Assembly (NCBI GenBank): GCA_028278555.1
Contig: JANQEA010000026.1
Location: 1 to 64,000, forward strand
DNA: 64,000 nt
Source: Candidatus Bipolaricaulota bacterium
Lineage (GTDB): Bacteria > Bipolaricaulota > Bipolaricaulia > UBA7950 > UBA9294
Reading direction: 5' to 3'
Part shown: positions 9,476 to 17,640 of the stretch, piece after piece
Layout of the letters: each line of letters begins with the position of its first letter
How positions within the stretch are numbered: the first letter of the stretch is position 1
Made by a program: the position numbers and the translations under genes
The notes under the pieces: generated by a model
Told to the model about the DNA's origin: nothing
Seen by the model: only the letters and a program-made list of their open reading frames with translations
Databases searched by the model: none

Positions 9476-12009
9476 CGAGAATCAAGAGGGTCGAACTGAC
9501 AGGTTTCAAGTCGTTCCGCAAGGAGACGGTCATCCCCTTCTTCGAGGGGCTGACGGCCGTCGTCGGAGAGAACGGATCCGGGAAATCGAACCTGTTCGAC
9601 GCAGTTAGCTTCGTGATGGGGAGACGATCGTCACAGCTCCGTGCCGATCGCCTCGAGCATCTGATCTTCAACGGCGGGGATCGCTACAAGCCATCCGACT
9701 CGGCCGAGGTGATCCTCCTTCTCGACAACAGCGACGGCGAGTTCGATCGGTTCTTGGAGAACGGGCATCCGACGCCGGAGGTGACGATCGGTCGACGGAT
9801 CACCCGCAAGTCGGGGACCTACACGTTCATGGGGAAGAGCTGCCCGCGCGCACAGATCGACGAGATCCTCGAGGCAGCGCGGATCGATCCGGACGGACAG
9901 CAGCTGATCGCCCAAGGACGGATCACCGAGATCATCCGCCGGAGCCCGGTCCGGCGCCGGGAGATCATCGACGAAGTCAGCGGGATCGCCGCGTACGACG
10001 ACAAGCGACGGAAGGCGATCCTCGAGCTGAAGGACGTCAAGTCGAAGCTGAACACGCACCGCGTCATCCTCGCCGAGCGGAGGCGCCGGCTTCTGGCACT
10101 GCAGAAGGAGCGTGACGCCGCGGTCGAGTACCAACGCCTGATCGAGGAGCAGGAGCGCCTTCAGCATTCGATCATCCACAAGCAGCGGGAGGCGATCGCC
10201 GAAAAGCTCGCCCGGGCCCTGGAAGAACGCAAAGGAATGGACGAGCGGATTGCCGAGTTCGAGGGACAAGTAACGCGCCTCGATCAGGAGATCGAGAACA
10301 AGGAGTGGGAGCTCGAGGGGATTCAGGATGACCTCGCCAGCGAGGGGCAAGTCACCCTGGTGAAGGAGGTCGAGCGGCTCCGCTCCGAGATCCTGAACAA
10401 GAAGAGCGAGGTCACGTTCAAGCGGCAGCAGATCAGAAATCTTGAAGAGATGATCGACGAGATCACCCGGATGAAGGCGGCGGAAGCGGCGCGGACCGCG
10501 TCGTCTTCCGGAGATCGGCGCGTCAATCCCGCCGTCGAGGCGCTCCTCGAGCGGAAGCGAGGCGGCGTCTATGGGACGATCTCGGCGCTCGCATCGCCGA
10601 AGTCCGGCTTCGAGACCGCATTCGAGACCGCAGCCGGCGGCAACCTGAACGACTTGGTCGTCGATACGCGTGAGACAGCGATCGAGTCGATCAACTACCT
10701 GAAGGAGAAGCGGCTCGGTCGAGCGCGGATCCTCCCGCTCCGTCGACTCGTGACGATGCGAAAGAGCCTCGCGTCGACCGAAGCGTTGAAGCGCGAAGGC
10801 GTCATCGACTACGCGATCAACCTCGTCGAGTTCGACGAGAAGTACCGCCGCGCGTTCGAGTACGTCCTCGGCGACACCGTCGTCGCCGAGAGCCTCGAGG
10901 CGCTGAAGGACGTCGACGGGGTGCGCGCGGTGACCCTCGACGGAGACATCCAGAGCAAGGGCGGCGCGTTGACCGGCGGCTGGCGACCCGGCCAGAAGAA
11001 GGGGAAGGGACCGGCCAAGCCGAAGGACAGCGGATTCGACGTAACGCAACGCCGCCAGCAGATCTCGAAGCTTCGCAAGGAGATCGAACAGCTCGAGGAC
11101 CAGATCGCCCAAGCCGAAAGCCGGCTCGAGAGCCAGGAGAAGGATCTGACCGATCGCCAGCAGAGCAAGGATCGTGTCAAGGGAGAGGCGGCAACGCGAA
11201 GCGACGAGCTCCACAAGCTCCGCGAGCAGCGCCGCGAAGCCTATCAAGGGCTCGAGAACCTCCGCCGGGCGCTGTCCCGCTACGAGCGCGAGGAGGCCGA
11301 AGCGCGGGCCGAGCTCGACACGCTCGGCGATGAAGAGAAGCGCGACCCGGAGTACTACATCGACGAACCGCTCAAGGAGCTCGAGCGGAGGATCGAGCAG
11401 GCGAAGCGTCGGATCCGACGGCTCGAGCCGATCAACATGCGAGCGATCGACGAATACGACGCGTACGAGGAGGAGTTCAACCTGTTCCGCGAACGGGTCG
11501 ACGCGCTCGAGCGAGAAAAACAGGAGATCGAGCGGCTGATCGGAGAGATCGAGGACCGGAAGCGCGCGCGCTTCATGGAGACGCTGAACGCCGTCGATAC
11601 CGAATTCAAGCGGATCTTCGGGCAGCTTTTCGAGGGTGGGACAGCGTCACTGGAGCTCGATCGGGAGGGCGACATCTCCTCCGGACTGCTGATCAAAGCG
11701 CACCCGCCGGACAAGGATCCCCACATCATCGATTCGCTGTCGGGAGGGGAACAGACCCTCGTCGCGACCGCGTTCATCTTCGCTCTCCAGGAGTACCAGA
11801 ACGCTCCGTTCTTCATCCTGGACGAGGTCGACGCGGCCCTCGACCTGATGAACACGACACGCCTCTCCCGAATGCTAAGGGACTACGCCGAGCGGATTCA
11901 GGTGATCGTTGTCTCGCACAACGAGGAAACAGTTCGTCATGCGGACCGAGCGTACGGAGTGACAATCAAGAACGGTGTTTCGGAAGTCCTGGCCCTGAGC
12001 CTGAACTAG
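9472..12009 (+). CDS. smc: chromosome condensation ATPase SMC, short-armed
   Basis: Core of the SMC-ScpAB condensin that extrudes DNA loops and separates sister chromosomes. N-terminal head with Walker A GENGSGKSN, coil 1 (about 165-345), hinge (about 360-505, RGGVYGTISAL to ALTGGW), coil 2 (about 523-700), C-terminal head with signature LSGGEQ and Walker B FFILDEVDAALD. At 845 residues it is far shorter than the usual 1150-1200; each arm is about 180 residues where about 330 is normal, while heads and hinge look complete. Starts at ATGA overlapping the HTH gene; scpA follows after 15 bases. Confidence 0.95.
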   Translation: MTRIKRVELTGFKSFRKETVIPFFEGLTAVVGENGSGKSNLFDAVSFVMGRRSSQLRADRLEHLIFNGGDRYKPSDSAEVILLLDNSDGEFDRFLENGHPTPEVTIGRRITRKSGTYTFMGKSCPRAQIDEILEAARIDPDGQQLIAQGRITEIIRRSPVRRREIIDEVSGIAAYDDKRRKAILELKDVKSKLNTHRVILAERRRRLLALQKERDAAVEYQRLIEEQERLQHSIIHKQREAIAEKLARALEERKGMDERIAEFEGQVTRLDQEIENKEWELEGIQDDLASEGQVTLVKEVERLRSEILNKKSEVTFKRQQIRNLEEMIDEITRMKAAEAARTASSSGDRRVNPAVEALLERKRGGVYGTISALASPKSGFETAFETAAGGNLNDLVVDTRETAIESINYLKEKRLGRARILPLRRLVTMRKSLASTEALKREGVIDYAINLVEFDEKYRRAFEYVLGDTVVAESLEALKDVDGVRAVTLDGDIQSKGGALTGGWRPGQKKGKGPAKPKDSGFDVTQRRQQISKLRKEIEQLEDQIAQAESRLESQEKDLTDRQQSKDRVKGEAATRSDELHKLREQRREAYQGLENLRRALSRYEREEAEARAELDTLGDEEKRDPEYYIDEPLKELERRIEQAKRRIRRLEPINMRAIDEYDAYEEEFNLFRERVDALEREKQEIERLIGEIEDRKRARFMETLNAVDTEFKRIFGQLFEGGTASLELDREGDISSGLLIKAHPPDKDPHIIDSLSGGEQTLVATAFIFALQEYQNAPFFILDEVDAALDLMNTTRLSRMLRDYAERIQVIVVSHNEETVRHADRAYGVTIKNGVSEVLALSLN

Positions 12010-12024
12010 GAGGAGTCGCACAGC

Positions 12025-12747
12025 GTGGAGACAACGCGGATCGCCGAGATCCCGATTGAGGACTTGATCGGTAGCACGTGGGAAGGCGTCCTCGAGCGCC
12101 TCACGTCGGACATGGATCCGTGGGACATCGATCTCGCGATCCTCGCTCGCCGATACCGGGACTACGTGCACGCGCTCCAGGAACTCGAGTTCGAGGTTCC
12201 CGGACGGATGGTCCTCACCTGTTCGATCCTCCTGCGGATGAAGTCGGACGACCTCCTCGCCATGGAGCGACCGACCGACCGTGACGGACTGATGGAGGAA
12301 TTGGAGGACGCGATCGATGCCGAGATGGAGACGTGGACGCTTCCGGACGACCCGGATGCGTTCTATCTCCCGGTCCTCCGGCGCCCGCGTCGACAGGTGA
12401 CGATCCTCGACCTCCGGAACGCTCTAACCGCTGCGATGAAGGTGAGTCGGCGGCGGGCCGAACGCCTGGTCGAGCAAGTCGACTTCGACGACGAAGACCC
12501 GTTCGAGAACTACGAGATCGGCGGGACGGATTTCTCCGGCCGCCTTCGCTCTCTGTTCGAGAAGATTCGCGATCTGTTGACCGGTCACCGCGTGTTGAGC
12601 TTCTTCCGGCTTCTCGATCGCGGCGACAAAGAGGAGCGCGTCGAGCGGTTCTTTGAGGTCCTCCACCTCACTGCCGAGGGGCAGATCACGTGTTCCCAAG
12701 AGGAGTTCCTCGGAGACATCCTGATCCAGCTCACCGCGAGCGAGTGA
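12025..12747 (+). CDS. scpA: segregation and condensation protein A (kleisin)
   Basis: 240 residues. Kleisin that bridges the two SMC heads. Typical N-terminal DPWDIDLAILARRYRDYV segment (neck-binding helix), a variable middle, and a C-terminal winged helix ending LHLTAEGQITCSQEEFLGDI. GTG start at 12025 preceded by TAGGAGGAG that overlaps the smc stop. Confidence 0.93.
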   Translation: METTRIAEIPIEDLIGSTWEGVLERLTSDMDPWDIDLAILARRYRDYVHALQELEFEVPGRMVLTCSILLRMKSDDLLAMERPTDRDGLMEELEDAIDAEMETWTLPDDPDAFYLPVLRRPRRQVTILDLRNALTAAMKVSRRRAERLVEQVDFDDEDPFENYEIGGTDFSGRLRSLFEKIRDLLTGHRVLSFFRLLDRGDKEERVERFFEVLHLTAEGQITCSQEEFLGDILIQLTASE

Positions 12748-12777
12748 TCCGTCTCCGGACTATCTTCCACGCAGATC

Positions 12778-13461
12778 ATGGCTGAGAACCGCACGACAAC
12801 CGAGACGGAGGATCGCGCCCTGATCGAGGCAGCGCTTTTCCTCTCCACTCAACCGCTCACCCGTCGCGCATTGGCGAAGATCCTCGGCGACGCCCAAGTC
12901 GCGTACATCGATCGCCTTCTCGCCGAGCTGAAGCGGGAGTACGACGCGCCGACACGCGGCCTGGAGCTTCAGCTGGAGGAGGGGCGGGCCGGATTCCGGG
13001 TGAAGACAGTATTCATCGATCGCGTCTCGCACCTCGCGCCCCAGCAAGACATTCCCCGTCCGATCCTCCGATCGCTGGCTGTCATCGCCTACAACCACCC
13101 AATGACGCAGTCCGATCTGGTCAAGGTGCGTGGGAACAAGGCCTACAGCCACGTGCAGGAGCTTCTTGCCCGCAACCTGATCCGCGCCGAGGAGAGCGGA
13201 CGAACACTGCTGCTGCATGTCACTCGGGAGTTCCTCCGCCACTTCGGCCTCAGTTCAGTCGAGGAGTTCCGATTCCACGTCGCCGGGATCCCCGAGGCGG
13301 AACTCGAGATCACGCCGACGGCAGACGCCGAGCCCGAGCCATCGGAAGACGTTGGCGAGAACGCTGAAAACGGCACGGAGGCCGAAGCGGAATCCGATCG
13401 CGAAACCGAGTACGAAGATGAGCATGAGGCACCCGATCCAAAGGAGGTGGGTGATGGATAG
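12778..13461 (+). CDS. scpB: segregation and condensation protein B
   Basis: 227 residues. Two winged-helix domains (about 10-85 and 95-170; [22 protein letters not shown] is the typical junction) that dimerise and bind ScpA. The last 50 residues are a Glu/Asp-rich, low-complexity tail. No strong SD before the ATG, which lies 30 bases after scpA. The 3' end overlaps the rubredoxin gene by 8 bases. Confidence 0.93.
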   Translation: MAENRTTTETEDRALIEAALFLSTQPLTRRALAKILGDAQVAYIDRLLAELKREYDAPTRGLELQLEEGRAGFRVKTVFIDRVSHLAPQQDIPRPILRSLAVIAYNHPMTQSDLVKVRGNKAYSHVQELLARNLIRAEESGRTLLLHVTREFLRHFGLSSVEEFRFHVAGIPEAELEITPTADAEPEPSEDVGENAENGTEAEAESDRETEYEDEHEAPDPKEVGDG

Positions 13462-13612
13462 GTGGGAATGCACCATCTGCGGTTACATCTACGATCCGGC
13501 CGTCGGCGATCCGACGACCGATGTCAAACCTCAAACCTCGTTTGAGGACCTTCCCGAAGGATGGACGTGCCCGGACTGCGGCGCGCCCAAGGATCAGTTC
13601 GAGCAAGTCTAG
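13454..13612 (+). CDS. rubredoxin
   Basis: 52 residues, normal for the family. One Fe(SCys)4 site: C6-x2-C9 (CTICGY) and C39-x2-C42 (CPDCGAP). Small electron carrier, in anaerobes often feeding oxygen- or superoxide-reducing enzymes. The ATG follows a perfect AAGGAGGTGG and lies inside the end of scpB, so the gene rides on the condensin operon. The function of this linkage is unknown. Confidence 0.95.
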   Translation: MDRWECTICGYIYDPAVGDPTTDVKPQTSFEDLPEGWTCPDCGAPKDQFEQV

Positions 13613-13634
13613 GACCATCGATCGAACCCGGCTG

Positions 13635-13666
13635 CCGCCCGGAATCCTCCGGGCGGTCTTCTTGTT
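13635..13666 (+). terminator. Rho-independent terminator after rubredoxin
   Basis: 9-bp stem CCGCCCGGA / TCCGGGCGG with loop ATCC, followed by TCTTCTTGTT. Ends the smc-scpAB-rubredoxin operon. Confidence 0.85.
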
Positions 13667-13693
13667 GAAGAATCCGGACCGATTTGGTAGGAT
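13665..13693 (+). promoter_or_regulatory. promoter of the cysteine desulfurase-iscU-rrf2 operon
   Basis: TTGAAG (13665-13670), 17-base spacer, TAGGAT (13688-13693). The predicted start near 13700 gives a leader of only about 10 bases before the ATG, with no SD visible. The Rrf2 regulator of this operon would be expected to bind around here. Confidence 0.6.
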
Positions 13694-13710
13694 TTTATCG
13701 GTGATCGACG

Positions 13711-14865
13711 ATGATTCAGCCTATTTACCTGGATAACGCAGCGACATCCCCTCCGGCGCCGGAAGTCGTCGAGGCGATGACGCACTGCTACACGACATCC
13801 TACGGCAATGCGTCGAGCCTCCATTCGCACGGCCGCGAGGCGCGTCAGGCCGTCGAGGAGAGTCGCGAGTCGATCGCGGTTCACCTCGGCGTGCAGCCCG
13901 AAGAGATCGTCTTCACGGCCGGGGCGACGGAGGCGAACAACCTGGCACTGATCGGCACGGCGTTCTCCTCGGGCGACCGGAAGCATCTGATTACCACGTC
14001 GATCGAGCACCACGCCGTCTTGCATACGATCGAGTGGCTGAAGACACGGGGATTCGATGCGACGATTCTCGATGTCGATCCGACCGGCCGCATCGACCCC
14101 GCTCAGGTTCGCGAAGCGATCCGCCCGGATACGCTCCTCGTTTCGGTGATGGCGGGGAACAACGAGATTGGCACGATCCAGCCGCTCGATGAGATCGCCG
14201 CAATCTGTCACGAGCGCGGTGTGCTCGTGCATTCCGACGCCGTGCAGGCGCTCGGCAAGATCCCGCTTCCGATGGATGCGGTCGATCTCCTCTCGATCTC
14301 GGCCCACAAGTTCCACGGCCCCAAAGGCGTCGGATTCCTCTTCGTCCGGAAGGGCGTCAAGCTCACGCCAATCCTCCACGGAGGCGGACACGAGAGGGGG
14401 CGACGGAGCGGAACCGAGAACGTTGCCGGGATCGTCGGGATGGGCGTCGCCGCCGGGTTGGCGTTCGATGAGCAACCGGCCGCATCGGATCGGCTGCGCG
14501 CGTACCGCGACAGGATGATCGATACGATCACGCAGCTGCCGGGGACGCGCCTGAACGGAGACCGTGAGAAGAGCCTCCCGCACATCGCCAACTTCAGCTT
14601 CGAAGCGATTGAGGGAGAAAGCCTCGTGATGCGGCTCGACGAGCGGGGGATCGCCGTGTCGACCGGCTCGGCCTGCTCGTCGCCGAACCTCGAACCGAGC
14701 CACGTCCTCGTCGCGATCGGCGTTCCGCTTTCGATGGCTCACGGGAGCCTCCGCGTCAGCACGGGACGACAGACGACAGAACAGGAGATCGACACATTCC
14801 TCGACATCCTCCCGAAGGTCGTCGAGGACCTTCGTTCGATCTCCCCTTTCAAGGTAGGTGAATAG
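13711..14865 (+). CDS. cysteine desulfurase (NifS/IscS family)
   Basis: PLP enzyme that takes sulfur from cysteine for Fe-S cluster assembly. 384 residues. N-terminal YLDNAATSPP, PLP-binding Lys in SAHKFHGPKG (near 200), persulfide-forming Cys in STGSACSSPN (near 323), in the short active-site loop of group I (NifS/IscS) enzymes. First gene of a three-gene operon with the scaffold and an Rrf2 regulator. Confidence 0.95.
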   Translation: MIQPIYLDNAATSPPAPEVVEAMTHCYTTSYGNASSLHSHGREARQAVEESRESIAVHLGVQPEEIVFTAGATEANNLALIGTAFSSGDRKHLITTSIEHHAVLHTIEWLKTRGFDATILDVDPTGRIDPAQVREAIRPDTLLVSVMAGNNEIGTIQPLDEIAAICHERGVLVHSDAVQALGKIPLPMDAVDLLSISAHKFHGPKGVGFLFVRKGVKLTPILHGGGHERGRRSGTENVAGIVGMGVAAGLAFDEQPAASDRLRAYRDRMIDTITQLPGTRLNGDREKSLPHIANFSFEAIEGESLVMRLDERGIAVSTGSACSSPNLEPSHVLVAIGVPLSMAHGSLRVSTGRQTTEQEIDTFLDILPKVVEDLRSISPFKVGE

Positions 14866-14866
14866 C

Positions 14867-15361
14867 GTGTACACCGACAGAGTGATCGAGCACTTCCGAA
14901 ATCCCCACAACATGGGCAAGCTGGACGACTACTCGGCAATCGGCAAAGTCGGGAACATCGTCTGCGGCGACGTGATGTGGCTCTACATCAAGGTGGAGCC
15001 GGACGCAGAGTCCCGTGACATCATCACCGACATCTCCTGGGAGACGTTCGGCTGCACCGCGGCGATCGCCACCTCGTCGATGGTCTCCGACCTAGCGAAG
15101 GGGAAGACGCTCGACGAGGCAATCAGCCTGACCAATCAGGACGTCGCGAGCGAGCTCGGTGGTCTGCCGCCGATCAAGATGCACTGCTCCGCTCTCGCCG
15201 CCGACGCGTTGAACGAGGCGATCTACACCTACCTCACACAAGAGGAGAAACCGATCCCGGACGCCCTTCAGAAGCGCCACGAGCGGATCGCCAAGGAGGT
15301 CGCCGAACTCGAGAAACGCTACGAGGCGTTCGAGGACAAGGACAAGGCTCCGTGCAGCTGA
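14867..15361 (+). CDS. iscU: Fe-S cluster assembly scaffold IscU/NifU-N type
   Basis: 164 residues, slightly longer than IscU because of a charged C-terminal extension of about 30 residues. The three cluster ligands are present: C33 (VCGD, followed by the conserved Asp35), C63 (FGCTAA) and C107 (KMHCSALA). GTG start at 14867, correctly spaced from AAGGTAGG; a second GTG 9 bases upstream lies inside the SD. The gene follows the desulfurase after 1 base and overlaps rrf2 by 10. Confidence 0.93.
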   Translation: MYTDRVIEHFRNPHNMGKLDDYSAIGKVGNIVCGDVMWLYIKVEPDAESRDIITDISWETFGCTAAIATSSMVSDLAKGKTLDEAISLTNQDVASELGGLPPIKMHCSALAADALNEAIYTYLTQEEKPIPDALQKRHERIAKEVAELEKRYEAFEDKDKAPCS

Positions 15362-15765
15362 CGAAGAAGTCGAGCTACGGCCTGATCGCTGCCCTCGAAC
15401 TGGCGAACGATCCTGAGGAAGGCCCCCTCTCTGCGTCGGCGATCGCCGATCGGTACTCGCTCCCCCATTCGTTCGTCGAGAAGATCCTCCACCAGCTGAA
15501 GCAGGCCGGTCTCGTCTCATCGACGCAGGGTCGCAGAGGGGGCTACCGACTCGCTACGCCGCCTGACCGAATCACGGTCCGACAGGTCCTTGAAGCGCTC
15601 GACGAGTCGCTCGATCTCGTCGGCTGCCTCGGCCCCGGAACTCCATGCGAGCTGACGCAGATCTGTCCGACGAAGAGCGCGTGGGAGCGGATTGATCAGC
15701 GGTTCAAGGAGATGCTCGATTCGCTCTCTCTGGGAGATCTGGTGGAATGCGAGGAGGACTCGTGA
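15352..15765 (+). CDS. Rrf2 family transcriptional regulator (IscR-like)
   Basis: 137 residues: N-terminal winged helix with the recognition segment FVEKILHQLKQAGLVSSTQGRRGGY, then three Cys at 92, 99 and 105 (GCLGPGTPCELTQIC), almost the E. coli IscR spacing (92, 98, 104), so an Fe-S sensor is likely. Last in the operon, unlike IscR which usually comes first. GTG start inside the end of iscU. Confidence 0.92.
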   Translation: MQLTKKSSYGLIAALELANDPEEGPLSASAIADRYSLPHSFVEKILHQLKQAGLVSSTQGRRGGYRLATPPDRITVRQVLEALDESLDLVGCLGPGTPCELTQICPTKSAWERIDQRFKEMLDSLSLGDLVECEEDS

Positions 15766-15858
15766 GCCAAGACATGATATGGCGAAGTCGAGACATGAGT
15801 CAGGAACGCCGTTTTCGCATCGTTCGTGATATGCATTACGGACAACCCTTGGCGATTG

Positions 15859-15950
15859 TGATATAGTCGCCCCGAGAAAGAACCCCCTCATCTTTTTCAC
15901 CACCCGGAGAGGGCGGCCGAGCGACAAGCACGGCCGCCCTTCACTTTTTC
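15859..15950 (+). ncRNA. candidate short transcript: extended -10 promoter plus terminator
   Basis: TGATATAGT (15859-15867) is an extended -10 element; about 45 bases downstream stands a 10-bp hairpin AGGGCGGCCG / CGGCCGCCCT (15910-15919 with 15931-15940) followed by TCACTTTTTC. A transcript of about 75 bases with no open frame would result. The hairpin may instead just terminate the iron-sulfur operon. No -35 match. Confidence 0.35.
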
Positions 15951-16039
15951 GAGCCGCTCATCTCGAGGCTTGAGTCGAGAAAACCCTCACTCCAACAGTG
16001 TTTCACACCCTGAAGCAGGCTCGTGAATCCCCTACAGTG

Positions 16040-16894
16040 CTACAGGAATCGCACGACGTAGTGGTAGTAGAAGTAGAAGACGGGGAGCGCGAAGAGGAGT
16101 CCGTCGATCCGGTCGAGCGCTCCGCCGTGCCCCGGGAGGAACGTCCCCGAGTCCTTCACGTCGGCCGCCCGTTTCAGCTTCGATGCGAAGATGTCTCCGA
16201 GTTGGACCGCCCACCCGACGAGGAACGACGAGAGGAGAACATGCGGAAGGCCGCTCCAGAAAACGAACTCCCGCCAGACGGGAGAGAAAGAGGCTCCGAC
16301 CAGGGCCCCGGCAACCGTGAAGACGAACCCGCCGGCGATCCCCTCCCATGTCTTGCTCGGACTGACCGAGGGGAACGCCTTGTGTCTGCCAATCGTGCTC
16401 CCAATGAAGTAGGCGCCGCTGTCGTAGCCCCAGACCATCAGCAGGATGACCAGCGCATTAACCGCACCGACGTGAGGCGGCTGACCCTCCGCTCCAACGT
16501 AGATGAGGTAGAAGTACTGGAGCAGCCAGGGGATGTACAGCAGGCCGAAGACGCCGGCGAGCGCCTTCAGGAGACCCGTCCGATGTGGCAAGTCGCCGAG
16601 GTAGCGGAGGACTTGGTAGGCGATCGCCAGCATCAGAACGACATCGGCGTACTGACCCTCGAAGATGACATGGCTGAACGTGAGAACCGGAATCCAGACC
16701 AGAAACTCCGGCCCGGCGAGCCGGATGTCGAGCCGTTTCAGCAGCTGCAGGTACTCATGTGCCGTCGGATAGGCAATCGCGAGGATCAGGAACCCGACGA
16801 TCCACTGCTGGTCGTATCGCGCACCGAGGTAGAGGACGGCGAAGACAGCCGACCCGGCGACCAAGGCGCTCGCGATCCGCTTGACGAGATTCAC
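16040..16894 (-). CDS. cdsA: phosphatidate cytidylyltransferase
   Basis: Makes CDP-diacylglycerol from phosphatidate and CTP in the membrane, the branch point for bacterial phospholipids. 284 residues, about eight membrane segments, and the C-terminal CdsA signature with SPSKTWEG, KDSGTFLPGHGG and DRIDG. Start is GTG at 16894, overlapping the uppS stop (GTGA); the longer frame is antisense-like filler. Last gene of the dprA-to-cdsA operon. Confidence 0.95.
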   Translation of the reverse strand: MNLVKRIASALVAGSAVFAVLYLGARYDQQWIVGFLILAIAYPTAHEYLQLLKRLDIRLAGPEFLVWIPVLTFSHVIFEGQYADVVLMLAIAYQVLRYLGDLPHRTGLLKALAGVFGLLYIPWLLQYFYLIYVGAEGQPPHVGAVNALVILLMVWGYDSGAYFIGSTIGRHKAFPSVSPSKTWEGIAGGFVFTVAGALVGASFSPVWREFVFWSGLPHVLLSSFLVGWAVQLGDIFASKLKRAADVKDSGTFLPGHGGALDRIDGLLFALPVFYFYYHYVVRFL

Positions 16895-17640
16895 ACCACG
16901 CCCTCCATTCCCAAGCCTCCGTACCGGCGCTCCCGCTTCTGGAATGCATCGAGGATTCTCACGAACTCCGCCGGCGTGAACCCGGGCCAGTAGGTCTTGG
17001 TGAAGTGGAGCTCCGCGTAGGCCGCCTGCCACAGGAAGAAGTTCGACAGGCGCGTCTCGCCGCTCGTCCGGATGATCAGGTCCGGATCCGGGATCCTCGC
17101 CGTGTGGAGCCGTTCCGCAATGGCTGCCTCGTCGATCGCGCTCGGATCGAGATCCCCCGCGGCCAACGATTTCGCGATCTCGCCACAGGCTCGGACGATA
17201 TCCTGCCGCCCCCCGTAGTTCAGCGCGACCGTCAAGTTCAGCTTCTCACCCGCTTCGGTCCGACGGACCGCGTCGCGGACCGTCGCTGCAAGTTCGGCCG
17301 GCAGACCCTCGACGTCGCCGATGACGCGAAGTCGGATCCCGCCGTCAATGAACTCGCCGACCTTCTCGTCAATGAAGTGCTGGAGGAGCGCCATCAGATC
17401 CTCGACCTCGGCCGGCGGACGTGTCCAGTTCTCCGTCGAGAAGGCGAACAACGTCAGATAACGGAGGCCGAGCCGACGGCCGACGAACCGGACGAGCCGC
17501 TCGACCGCTTCGGCTCCGGCACGATGCCCGGCCGATCGAGGCAGATCGCGCGCCGCCGCCCAACGGCCATTCCCATCCATGATGATCGCGACGTGCCCCG
17601 GTAGCCCTGCCTCGACGACTCGATCGACCAGCGTCCTCAA
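16891..17640 (-). CDS. uppS: undecaprenyl diphosphate synthase (cis-prenyltransferase)
   Basis: Extends farnesyl diphosphate with isopentenyl units to the C55 lipid carrier for peptidoglycan and other envelope polymers. 249 residues. Catalytic Asp22 in IIMDGNGRWA, FSTENW, and the C-terminal PDLIIRTSGETRLSNFFLWQ. TTG start at 17640 overlaps the folC stop (TTGA) and is preceded by GAGGAGGGG, which supports it over the longer GTG start inside folC. Confidence 0.95.
   Translation of the reverse strand: MRTLVDRVVEAGLPGHVAIIMDGNGRWAAARDLPRSAGHRAGAEAVERLVRFVGRRLGLRYLTLFAFSTENWTRPPAEVEDLMALLQHFIDEKVGEFIDGGIRLRVIGDVEGLPAELAATVRDAVRRTEAGEKLNLTVALNYGGRQDIVRACGEIAKSLAAGDLDPSAIDEAAIAERLHTARIPDPDLIIRTSGETRLSNFFLWQAAYAELHFTKTYWPGFTPAEFVRILDAFQKRERRYGGLGMEGVV

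Noticed and set aside
15774..15866. 30-codon frame before the candidate small RNA
   Set aside because: No SD, no composition bias, and its stop lies in the -10 element.
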